Of a stretch of 64,000 nt of DNA, positions 51,981-60,280 are shown piece after piece. Position 1 is the first letter of the stretch. Each line of letters starts with the position of its first letter. The position numbers were made by a program, and so were the translations under genes. This DNA is from Photorhabdus akhurstii (GTDB taxonomy: Bacteria > Pseudomonadota > Gammaproteobacteria > Enterobacterales > Enterobacteriaceae), in assembly GCF_018448925.1 (NCBI RefSeq), contig NZ_RCWE01000005.1, positions 62,001 to 126,000 of the forward strand. Direction: 5' to 3'. The notes below the pieces were generated by a model, which did not search any database, was not told the DNA's origin, and worked only from the letters and a program-made list of their open reading frames with translations.

Positions 51981-54717
51981 GTTCACTCCTTGATGCCTGT
52001 TCTTCTGTTGTGGTGTCGTGCAAGCGGACAACACTTCCAGTTGCGCCATCCATGCGTACTCGATCGCCATCTTGCAAAATTTGTGTGACGGCAGGAATGC
52101 CAACAATTGCGGGGATACCCAGTTCACGGGCGACAACGGCGGAATGTGAGAGAGTCGAACCGCGTTCGATTAATAACCCACCGGCGGTAGGGAATAATGG
52201 CGCCCAACCGGGATCGGTACGCACAGTACACAGGATCTGACCTGCCAGCGACATTTCATCTTGTGGGTTTTTAATTAATCGGATAGTTGTTTCAACCTGC
52301 CCTGGGTAACAACCTATACCTTGTAGCACATTGCTATCAGTTGGGGCCTGTTTTTCCCGATAGGGATAGCTGTAATCTTGCTGTTGATACAGCGAGCCTC
52401 TAATGAAAAGGTGATGAGCGGGTTCATCTTCGGTTTCGTAGCTGGCATATTCTTGCTTGCGTATAGCAACTAAAGGCTTAAGTTGGGTTTGTATTGCTGT
52501 TCCTTCGTAGCCGCTGTAGATCTCCTCTAACGTGAGATAAAAAATATCGCGGGGTTCAGCGAGGATACCTTCTAGTGCATAGGCTTGACCAAGTTGTATG
52601 AAAATATCCCGGTATAGCCCAAACATTCGGGTCCGGGTGAAGCGCATATTTTCCCGGTGGCGTATCGCCTGGCGCAATTTCTGCAAATTGTTTTTGAAGG
52701 CGTTCATGCGTCTGGAGCCAAGTCGCTCGTGTATTTGCTGAAATGCCGTATTTTCGGCCTGAGTGCACAATTTTCTTTCCCGGCTGGATAACGTCTCTGG
52801 GGTGAGAGTATCGATAGCAAGGTAGTTTTTTAGTATCAGAAATAGAAAGCTGGGATCTTGTTTTAACGTGATGGTTTCCAGCTTCAATTCCCCCATCGTG
52901 CGATCGCCATATTTTTTAATATAATCGATGCACTGCTGGTGGAATGGTTCATCGAGGTGGCGTACTTGGGTCAGCAGGGTACGAGCATCACCGTGGGTCA
53001 AGAGATTGCACAACTCAGGGTGCTGGCGTGCATATTGGCACATTTTTAATAGCACTTTGGTTGGTTGGGTGCTTTCAATATCTTCATCCCCAGAGAGGAG
53101 ATCACCTAATAATGCAGATGAATTCTCAATACCGGCAGCAATTAGCTCCCGATTTACCCGTCCATTAAACATCATTACATAGAAGTCGTTCAGGATCGGC
53201 GTCGTCCAGCGTCGTAGCAGATGTTCATCCAGATATTTCAGTTTCTCGATTAGTTGGCCGCTGTTACAAGTATGCGGTTCTGCTTGTTTTATGGCGGCGT
53301 CATGCCATTTGAACTGTTCTAAAAATAGTTCTACCCGTTGATCCATAGTCCTAAAGGCATATAACAGGCGCAGAAATGCCCACCCCATTTTTGGCAGTTT
53401 CTTTATTTTGTCGCCCGGTGAAAGCGTTTTATCCTCAACAAAATCAACTGGATCTTCCAGCCCCATCATTCTTTCCATATCTTTTTTATTGGTTTGGAAA
53501 GAGGGGAGTAATAATAGCCCTTTATACCAATTGTTGATGTTGTAATAGATCCTGCCTTTAATTAAACCGAGCATGTTCTCCAACATGGAACGATGCTGGT
53601 TAACTTGTTTATCCGAGCAACCTAAGGCACGTATTGTCTGTTCATAGACGGTGGCATAACCGGCGCGAGCAAAAGAGAAGGTTAGTGGTGTTGTTATTCC
53701 ACAATAAGATTCCTGAATATTGGAGTTATCAAAGATAATATGGCGCTCGCTTTGATCATCCTGACGTGGCAAGCGGGTTATTGGCCGGGTCTGTAGAATA
53801 AAGATTTTATGGTTTTGAATTGTCCATTCGATATCTTGTGGGCATCCTCGTTCTGCCGCGATTTTTTTGCCAATATTTCGTAATGCATAGATTTCATTAT
53901 CGAGTAAGGTCGGTTTCCACTGTTTTTCTTCTGCGACGGGTATTGTTATTGTACCGTTGCCATTGGCGGTATCGAAAACACTTGCTGTCTCTTTTTGTGT
54001 GATATGGCGTTCAATCTCAGATGTAGTGAGATGAACTGAGAATTCGTCGGTATCGCATTCGCCGGAAACCACACCTTCTCCGGTGCCCCAGGCGGATGAG
54101 ATGAGGCAATGTTGCCTGCTGCCCGTGACTGGGTGGGCGGTAAACATAACACCAGAAACCTCACCGGCAACCATGTTTTGAATGATGACAGCACTACTTA
54201 TATTGCCCATCGGTAGCTGTTTGTGTAGGCGATATTGTAATGCGCGTGTGTTAAAAGCTGAGGCCATCACAGCGCGTAAGCTATTGACCAGCGCTGATTT
54301 ACCTCGTTGAAATAGGTAGCTGTCCATCTGCCCGGCGAAAGAGGCGTTGGCGGCGTCCTCGCCAATGGCTGATGAGCGAACAGCGAAAAATGTATCTGGG
54401 TGATTCTCCGATAAGAGAGCCAATTCTTCTTCTAATTCGGTAGGCAGTGGAATCGACTGTATCCATTGACGCAATGGCGCAGCAATAGTATCGAGTTTTT
54501 CCTGGCTGATATCACGTGGTACGGCAGCCAACTGTTCTATAATATTGTTTGCAAATGTATCTTTGATAAGCAGGCTATTGAGTACCTCGCTGCTGATGAC
54601 CCAATAATTAGGTACAGGAAAACCGTTTTGCGTAAGCCATAATAAATTAGCCGCTTTGCCACCTAAGGAGTGTTCCGCCAATTCAATAGCGTTATCTTGA
54701 GTGTAGAGATATTTCAT
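51973..54717 (-). CDS. PEP-synthase-like phosphotransferase (rifampin-phosphotransferase architecture)
   Basis: A 914-residue protein with an N-terminal PPDK-type ATP-grasp ('LGGKAANLLWLTQNGFPVPN', 'AVRSSAIGEDAANASFAGQM', 'DIEWTIQNHKIFILQTRPIT'), a long helical middle (about 330-800) and a C-terminal swivelling domain with the phospho-His motif 'GSTLSHSAVVARELGIPAIVG' (His about 858). The PEP-binding TIM barrel of true PEP synthase is absent. This is the layout of rifampin phosphotransferase, which uses ATP to make a phosphorylated product, AMP and phosphate. The middle domain would define the acceptor, here unknown. ATG 54717 follows GGTGGA; a 166-bp gap precedes it. Confidence 0.8.
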   Translation of the reverse strand: MKYLYTQDNAIELAEHSLGGKAANLLWLTQNGFPVPNYWVISSEVLNSLLIKDTFANNIIEQLAAVPRDISQEKLDTIAAPLRQWIQSIPLPTELEEELALLSENHPDTFFAVRSSAIGEDAANASFAGQMDSYLFQRGKSALVNSLRAVMASAFNTRALQYRLHKQLPMGNISSAVIIQNMVAGEVSGVMFTAHPVTGSRQHCLISSAWGTGEGVVSGECDTDEFSVHLTTSEIERHITQKETASVFDTANGNGTITIPVAEEKQWKPTLLDNEIYALRNIGKKIAAERGCPQDIEWTIQNHKIFILQTRPITRLPRQDDQSERHIIFDNSNIQESYCGITTPLTFSFARAGYATVYEQTIRALGCSDKQVNQHRSMLENMLGLIKGRIYYNINNWYKGLLLLPSFQTNKKDMERMMGLEDPVDFVEDKTLSPGDKIKKLPKMGWAFLRLLYAFRTMDQRVELFLEQFKWHDAAIKQAEPHTCNSGQLIEKLKYLDEHLLRRWTTPILNDFYVMMFNGRVNRELIAAGIENSSALLGDLLSGDEDIESTQPTKVLLKMCQYARQHPELCNLLTHGDARTLLTQVRHLDEPFHQQCIDYIKKYGDRTMGELKLETITLKQDPSFLFLILKNYLAIDTLTPETLSSRERKLCTQAENTAFQQIHERLGSRRMNAFKNNLQKLRQAIRHRENMRFTRTRMFGLYRDIFIQLGQAYALEGILAEPRDIFYLTLEEIYSGYEGTAIQTQLKPLVAIRKQEYASYETEDEPAHHLFIRGSLYQQQDYSYPYREKQAPTDSNVLQGIGCYPGQVETTIRLIKNPQDEMSLAGQILCTVRTDPGWAPLFPTAGGLLIERGSTLSHSAVVARELGIPAIVGIPAVTQILQDGDRVRMDGATGSVVRLHDTTTEEQASRSEHV

Positions 54718-54730
54718 ATTATTCCACCAA

Positions 54731-54834
54731 TGCAGCAATAGTATACTTTGCTTACATCATGGTCTTATTTGCACGTAATATTGTTGGCGTGAATAGATCA
54801 ATAAGATATGAATGTATTACAAGCTATTGCTGCA
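54731..54834. repeat. 11-bp inverted repeat upstream of the PEP-utilising gene
   Basis: TGCAGCAATAG (54731-54741) and CTATTGCTGCA (54824-54834) are perfect reverse complements separated by 82 bases, in the only sizeable gap inside the operon. They could be operator sites or a long-range RNA stem in the mRNA leader. Confidence 0.55.
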
Positions 54835-54883
54835 CCCTTATTTTAGAGGAAGAGTAAAATTAAATAGTTTATTCGGTTGATTA

Positions 54884-57409
54884 TTAATTCCGTGTTAATG
54901 AAATAAGCCAGCGGAGAGTTTTCATTGTGCGCTCCATAAATGGATAGCCAACAACATTGTGGGCCATCATATAAAGTGGAATTCTTCTCATCCATAAATC
55001 ACGCAGTGCTAATTCATAGCCACGACGCCAATTTATTGGATCAAGAGATAGCCCCGATTTTTGCTCAAGTTCAACCCGGTGTAGTTCAATATAATAGGCC
55101 ACCTTATCCGCGTCGCTTTGTGGGTCTAAGCTAAAGGCCAGAAGTTCTGCCAGGTCGCGTTGTGGTAGATGCAAAGTAGACAACTCCCAATCCCAAGCGC
55201 ATAAACGTAGCCCGGTTTCCTGTTGCCGGAAGGCAATATTGCGTGGGTTGAAATCACCGTGGATTAATGTCCTTGGCATCTGTTCGATTTCCTTCCACCA
55301 AGTTGCGGTATTGTTTACCCAGTACTGGAAATCGTCTCGTTCTTCGACGGTAAACAACTCAGGGAACGTTTGGTGAATAAAATTGCCCAGTTTTTGCCAC
55401 AGGGGCTTCATCTGTGAAACCGTATCGGCATTCGCAATTTGCAGTTGTGGGAACTTCAACGTGAGCTCTTCTTCTCGTCCCAACCAGATAGCGTGAATAT
55501 CTGCTATTCCTCGGATGGCAGCTTCAAGGTGGCGCTGCTCCCAAGGTGTTTCCAGATTAATGTTGTTCATTAACATCATATCGTGGAGCAATTCTTCAAT
55601 CAGGGCATAAGTTCCGGTTGCTTCGTTTTCAATCACACCATAGATAATTGGAATATAACGCATCAACCGTGGATCTTGCTGATTCATAATAGCCAGCTCA
55701 CGGCTATGGCTTTGATTAAATTCAAGCTGATGTTCAAAGTCCTGGAAAACGGCAAACAACTCAGGAGAACAGTGTTTGGCGATATCCATTACCATATTGA
55801 CGACCTCACTCCCCAGAGGTTTCAGTTTCAGCATCACGGGTAAATTGTTCTGTGCGGATGTCGTCATAGAAAAAGGAAATAAGCCAATTAAACGTTCCGC
55901 ATAATTTGAGCTCAGACTTGTCAGCATGCTGTGCTCATCACCGCCAGAAAATTTAGGATTGATCGTGGTTAAATGGGCGCCTTGTAACACAGGGTTAAAA
56001 TCTGCTTGCTGGAAGAAAGAGAGATCAAGGTCCTGTGGGGTATGCGCAATAATATTGCTGGTGGTGACAGGGCGATAGCGGCCAAGTCTTTCATGTGATT
56101 GAGCGAACTCATCCGCAGCAATAGCTGATAGTGTTGAAATATCAAGGGCCAGACAATAGCTGGCGATGATCTCCGCCAGACGGGCGGTGCCGTTTTCATC
56201 GGTGCAGCCCAACATGTTCAGACATTCACGTTGGTGTGGTAAATAAGTTCCGCCACCGATAGTACCGATGATCAGAGAAGGCAGTGTAATACTGCAATAG
56301 ACGCGGTTATCGGCAGTTAATGTCATGTGCAGATGAGCGACTGACGATTCATGTACGCAGGCGATATCCTGCCCTAGAGCGGTAAACATCCCGGCAATCA
56401 CATTGGCCGCATTAATATTCATGCCGATCATCCCTGAGGCAATAGCGCCTTCGCAGACATGATGATAAGCCGTGACAAGTTGTTGTGGCGTGACTCGCAA
56501 TATTTGCTGGCAGGATTCAGCATCTAAATAAACCTCAGCCACTACACGAGTTCCACGACCTTCGATGAAAGGTTGATAAGACACCTTTTTATCACTAGAT
56601 GTATTACCATCGATCATAAAGTGACGTAGTGGTATAAACGCCATTTTGGCTAACTGTTGTTGGATCCATTGACATGCGTACCAAGTGCAAATGGTGGTCA
56701 TGTTTTGACCCGCGGCGGCGGCGGTATTGTAGATAAATTGCAGATGGACGCTGCGACCGATGATATGTGGATTTATTTCCAACAATTGCGCATGTTTGGA
56801 ATGGCGTCCTATTTCATACCGTAATTCGCTGATATGTTCTTTGATCCAATCACTGAACATAATGCTATGCGAGACGCTATGAAATTCAAAACGCGGGGCT
56901 CGTATCATGCGTTGACCAAGTACACGCGCGGTCGTTCCCCCTGATTGCGTAATGGCGGAAGAACCACGGGATACCGAAGCAATTAAAGCGCCTTCTGTGG
57001 TAGCAAGTGGAGCATAATATATCCCTTGAGCGTATTGTCCCTTTATCAAGAGAGGGCCGGCGATCCCCACGGGGATTTCTATTGAACCAATAAATCCTTC
57101 AATGGTTTTTGCCAGTTTGGTCGCATCCAGATGGGTATTTGCCACGTGTTCCAATGTATGCCCGGTATGTTTTGCCAAATAATCCAGACGTTTTTGTCGC
57201 GCTTCTTCGGTGTAGGTGTAGAGGTGGCGGCGGGGCAATAATTTTACTTGAGTTGTTTCTGTACGGACGGCAGATGCTCCTTGGTGTTTTTTGATGCTAA
57301 ATATGTCACGTGACAATTCTAGAATAGAACCTCGCGCACAGTTTTCTATGTGATCAGTGGTATTATCTGATGCATCACTTACATATGATTGGATATTCTT
57401 TTGCAACAT
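54884..57409 (-). CDS. HMG-CoA reductase fused to an APH-type kinase
   Basis: An 841-residue two-domain protein. Residues about 60-450 match class I HMG-CoA reductase: 'PVGIAGPL', 'ATTEGALIASVSRG' (catalytic Glu139), 'DKKVSYQPFIEGRG' (Lys274/275), 'GQDIA' (Asp348), 'IGTIGGGTYL' and 'FAQSHERLGR' (His439), at spacings like the human E559-K691-D767-H866 set. The NADPH motif DAMGMN is changed to AAAGQN. Residues about 480-841 form an APH-like kinase with 'LKLKPLG', 'HGDFNPRNIAF' (His717, Asp719, Asn724) and 'WDWE' (Asp740). ATG 57409 follows AAAGGAAA. The reductase probably makes an alcohol from an acyl-CoA, and the kinase might phosphorylate it; both substrates are inference. Confidence 0.88.
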   Translation of the reverse strand: MLQKNIQSYVSDASDNTTDHIENCARGSILELSRDIFSIKKHQGASAVRTETTQVKLLPRRHLYTYTEEARQKRLDYLAKHTGHTLEHVANTHLDATKLAKTIEGFIGSIEIPVGIAGPLLIKGQYAQGIYYAPLATTEGALIASVSRGSSAITQSGGTTARVLGQRMIRAPRFEFHSVSHSIMFSDWIKEHISELRYEIGRHSKHAQLLEINPHIIGRSVHLQFIYNTAAAAGQNMTTICTWYACQWIQQQLAKMAFIPLRHFMIDGNTSSDKKVSYQPFIEGRGTRVVAEVYLDAESCQQILRVTPQQLVTAYHHVCEGAIASGMIGMNINAANVIAGMFTALGQDIACVHESSVAHLHMTLTADNRVYCSITLPSLIIGTIGGGTYLPHQRECLNMLGCTDENGTARLAEIIASYCLALDISTLSAIAADEFAQSHERLGRYRPVTTSNIIAHTPQDLDLSFFQQADFNPVLQGAHLTTINPKFSGGDEHSMLTSLSSNYAERLIGLFPFSMTTSAQNNLPVMLKLKPLGSEVVNMVMDIAKHCSPELFAVFQDFEHQLEFNQSHSRELAIMNQQDPRLMRYIPIIYGVIENEATGTYALIEELLHDMMLMNNINLETPWEQRHLEAAIRGIADIHAIWLGREEELTLKFPQLQIANADTVSQMKPLWQKLGNFIHQTFPELFTVEERDDFQYWVNNTATWWKEIEQMPRTLIHGDFNPRNIAFRQQETGLRLCAWDWELSTLHLPQRDLAELLAFSLDPQSDADKVAYYIELHRVELEQKSGLSLDPINWRRGYELALRDLWMRRIPLYMMAHNVVGYPFMERTMKTLRWLISLTRN

Positions 57410-57429
57410 AATTATATTTCCTTTAATAC

Positions 57430-58374
57430 CTAAGCAAACCCAAGCTTTATTAAGATGCTGGCAGTGCAAACCGAGTAACCCAGCACCATAAATATTCCCA
57501 CGACAGCTTCATCGCGTTTGCGATTTTGGATAGTGGGGTTACGGAGGAATTTACTTAATTGCCATAGACACAATGCATAACAAACGACCAAGATAATTAA
57601 CGCCCATAACGCTATACCATCAGTGGTGATACGGATTAGCCAAATCTGTAATATCAACATTACGGTGAGTAATGCCGCGATAATAGCGACAGCCCCTTTT
57701 CTGCCGAAAATAGATGAATAGGTCGGTATTTCCAGGCGCTCTTCATCTGGACCTTTACACTTGCGTGTAATTTCAAAACTGAATCCAGAGAAGAAGCACA
57801 ACCCCATTAAGACCCATATTGGGAAAGTGAATGTGAGATTAGGGCTAGCGATATTGCCCAACCACCAGATAATGAGTGGCATTACCAGCATATGGGAAAT
57901 GGCATACCAAGTAAGGTGTTGGTTTAACCAATCACCGATAAAGAACTCTTTGCCCATAAGACAGGTCCAGATAAAGACCAATAACCAGGCAAAAGTAACT
58001 GAACCAATTCCCCGATCAAAGAATAGACTTCCACCTAATTGTAATGCGATACAACAGATACCAAGCGCCCGTAGATTTTTCAGCGTAATAATACCGCGTT
58101 GTAAAATCCTCTGTGGGTGATGTTCACAATCCAGTTGATAATCCTTATGCTCGTCGAATATCCGTAATAGTAAAAAATAGGAGAAGGACATCAGGCAACC
58201 GAGCAGGATTTCCCATGATAAAACGGGTTTTTCCCTTATTGAATAAAAAGCTACGGAATAGCTGATGATATAAAAGAGAAAGAAAAGCGGCGCATTTTGC
58301 AGCGGGAAACGCTCATCCATCCATAGCTTTATCCTCTTACCAATGAATTTTGAATAAATATCTTGGCCTTCCAT
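57430..58374 (-). CDS. UbiA-family prenyltransferase
   Basis: A 314-residue protein with eight or nine transmembrane helices. The first aspartate motif D-x3-D-x3-D is in 'RIFDEHKDYQLDCEHHP' followed by 'RILQRG', as in UbiA enzymes that bind prenyl diphosphate through Mg2+. The second motif is non-standard: 'EITRKCKGPDEE' then 'PTYSSIFGRKGA' replaces the usual DxxD pattern. UbiA enzymes attach prenyl chains to aromatic rings or, as digeranylgeranylglyceryl phosphate synthase, to glycerol phosphate. It is the first gene of the operon; the HMG-CoA-reductase-type gene starts 20 bases downstream. ATG 58374 follows TAGGAA. Confidence 0.85.
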   Translation of the reverse strand: MEGQDIYSKFIGKRIKLWMDERFPLQNAPLFFLFYIISYSVAFYSIREKPVLSWEILLGCLMSFSYFLLLRIFDEHKDYQLDCEHHPQRILQRGIITLKNLRALGICCIALQLGGSLFFDRGIGSVTFAWLLVFIWTCLMGKEFFIGDWLNQHLTWYAISHMLVMPLIIWWLGNIASPNLTFTFPIWVLMGLCFFSGFSFEITRKCKGPDEERLEIPTYSSIFGRKGAVAIIAALLTVMLILQIWLIRITTDGIALWALIILVVCYALCLWQLSKFLRNPTIQNRKRDEAVVGIFMVLGYSVCTASILIKLGFA

Positions 58375-58992
58375 ACATCATTCCTATTTATTGTATAAAG
58401 ACTAAACTATATACATTTGTGAAAATTCAGCTCGAGGATAATCAATCCAGAAGAGAATCTTAATAAAGTCTATGAGTGTTTTTTAACATTATTTCTCTAA
58501 ATAACTTCCAAAATACGTATAGACTGGAGCCATACATTAAGCCAAAAGTTTGTCATCGGCTATAATCAGTATGTGTAAATTTTAATTTTAGTATGCAACT
58601 TATGTTTACAAATTTTTCCATAACTGTATGTTTGTACGATATTTTATTTCATCCTCAGATTGAGGGATAACGGGCTTCGATATCATATTTCAGACAAATA
58701 TAAATGAGTATCTGTTTCGTTATCTGTATAACTTTTCACGCAAATAAATTTTTAGTAGGACAAAGTTACTCCATATAAAATACCGGAATAAAACAATAAA
58801 TGATTAGTTATTGTAATTGAATGAGTGATGAGATGTTTTGATTTAGCGCAGTTTATAGTCAGATATTGCCACAATAATTAAAAGGTAATATTTACAGTTA
58901 GGTCTGTGTTGGATTCTTGATGTAGGATCGGGGAATGCCGATATATTTTGGCTAAATAGCTACGTTACTTTATCAAGTAAGGAGTCTGAGCT
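58375..58992. other. AT-rich non-coding region upstream of the operon
   Basis: These 618 bases contain no convincing reading frame. They separate the first operon gene (minus strand) from the ubiT remnant (plus strand) and probably hold the operon promoter close to 58380-58440. I could not single out one promoter. The region corresponds to where E. coli has ubiU/ubiV and the start of ubiT. Confidence 0.6.
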
Positions 58993-59289
58993 GTGTTAGG
59001 AAAAATCCACAATCTTACTCTGTGCTGGTTTACTACTGTCTGCGCTAGTCATTTAGTTGTCAACCAGTATAAGCAGGAAGAGGTTAGTTTCAGCGACGAA
59101 GCCAATGATCTGATTCTGATAATTATCCGTACAGAATTAGGGTTGTGTGTTAAAAATTTGGTAGATGCGATAGCGTTGAAATTCATGCTTACTGTTTTCT
59201 GTGCAGGTTTGTTGCAATTGGCTGAGTGTGTAAAAACGAGTTTGCCGGAGGGCGCGGATCAGCACGATCTGGCGCGATTATCATGTTGA
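58993..59289 (+). pseudogene. ubiT: truncated, internally deleted remnant of ubiT (yhbT)
   Basis: The 98-codon frame keeps scattered UbiT/YhbT segments: 'LTLCWFTTVCASHLVVNQYKQ', 'EEVSFSDEANDL' and 'TELGLCVKNLVDAIALKFM', corresponding to E. coli 'DLQWFTSVVNGKLVVSQNAQ', 'ADVSFSADASDL' and 'TELGLYVKNLMDAIELEQM'. About 65 N-terminal residues are missing, and the segment containing 'DPDTLFFQRRLVIEGD' before TELG is deleted. UbiT is an SCP2-domain lipid-binding protein of O2-independent ubiquinone synthesis. The frame overlaps the yhbS start, the E. coli arrangement. A functional protein is unlikely. Confidence 0.82.
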
Positions 59290-59786
59290 TCAGGGTAGAA
59301 ATTCCGGTAGATGCTGCGGGAATAGATCGGTTATTACGGAAATCTTTTGATACCTCGTCGGAAGCGGAATTGGTTCAACGATTGCGGGAAGATGGACTAT
59401 TGACGTTAGGCGTGGTTGCCACAGATGACGAAGGCCAGGTAATCGGTTACGTGGCTTTTAGTCCGGTGGATATTAATGGTGAAGATCACCAATGGGTTGG
59501 TCTGGCGCCGTTAGCGGTTGCTGAAGAATATCGTCGGCAGGGAATTGGTGAAAAGTTGGTGTATGAAGGTTTGGATAGCCTGAATGAATTTGGTTATGGC
59601 GTCGTCGTTGTTTTAGGTGATCCACACTATTATCACCGGTTTGGTTTTACGCTTGCTAGTGAGCACCAATTGTATTGCCAGTGGCCAACGTATGAATCTT
59701 ATTTTCAGGTATATGAATTAGCTGATAGTTTTTTGGCTGACCATCAGGGACTGGTTACTTATTCCCCACACTTTGGCCGTTTCTAA
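59283..59786 (+). CDS. yhbS: GNAT-family N-acetyltransferase YhbS
   Basis: A 167-residue acetyltransferase, identical in length to E. coli YhbS. The ATG at 59283 gives [20 protein letters not shown]; a frame extending to 59226 is not supported. The acetyl-CoA motif is '[20 protein letters not shown]', and '[19 protein letters not shown]' is the characteristic C-terminal part. Its physiological substrate is uncertain. Its start overlaps the ubiT remnant by 7 bases, as in the intact E. coli operon, and its 3' end overlaps yhbQ. Confidence 0.94.
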   Translation: MLIRVEIPVDAAGIDRLLRKSFDTSSEAELVQRLREDGLLTLGVVATDDEGQVIGYVAFSPVDINGEDHQWVGLAPLAVAEEYRRQGIGEKLVYEGLDSLNEFGYGVVVVLGDPHYYHRFGFTLASEHQLYCQWPTYESYFQVYELADSFLADHQGLVTYSPHFGRF

Positions 59787-60069
59787 TTGATGCTAAATAT
59801 TCTGATATACAGACGGGCTGGCAAATAACCAGCCTCTCTTTTTGCTGTTTACTTAATTGTTTTACTTGATATTCCAGCCGTGAGGCACTGGAGCGGTCTC
59901 CGGCATGACTGCTGAAAACCAGCTGTAACGGTCCTTTCCCTCTCAGTGATTTTGCTCCTTTCCCGTTTTCATGTTGTGCAAAACGGCGATGAATATTTGT
60001 CGTTATCCCGGTGTAAAGCATGCCAGATTTTGTTTTCAGTAAGTAAAGAACCCATTGATTTTCGGCCAT
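59755..60069 (-). CDS. yhbQ: GIY-YIG domain protein YhbQ
   Basis: A 104-residue small GIY-YIG-fold protein related to UvrC and intron endonucleases. '[20 protein letters not shown]' contains the GIY-YIG core variant (LYLL, YTGIT), followed by '[15 protein letters not shown]', with the conserved Arg and His. E. coli YhbQ has been reported as a nuclease. It converges with yhbS, and the 3' ends overlap by 32 bases. Confidence 0.94.
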   Translation of the reverse strand: MAENQWVLYLLKTKSGMLYTGITTNIHRRFAQHENGKGAKSLRGKGPLQLVFSSHAGDRSSASRLEYQVKQLSKQQKERLVICQPVCISEYLASIRNGQSVGNK

Positions 60070-60280
60070 ATAATTTTTTTCTGAATTTTCTATTTTTGAT
60101 ATTTATATTTTACTCGAACGCTTTTCTATATCATTTTTCTGAATAATTTAGTTTAAGTTATTATAATATAACAGTTTTATAAGACCCGTTACATATCAAT
60201 TTGCTATACGTCGCATTATTTATTCAAAAAAATTGAAATAGAATAGCAATAATTGCTAATTTTTATTCCTGCCTTTAGAG

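Noticed and set aside
48180-58374. A complete archaeal ether-lipid or mevalonate pathway
   Set aside because: HMG-CoA synthase, phosphomevalonate kinase, mevalonate-diphosphate decarboxylase, G1P dehydrogenase and GGGP synthase are all missing; only a partial resemblance can be claimed.
58993-59289. The 98-codon frame as an intact novel gene
   Set aside because: It aligns piecewise to UbiT with its N-terminus and an internal segment missing and keeps the native overlap with yhbS, which fits a pseudogene better.
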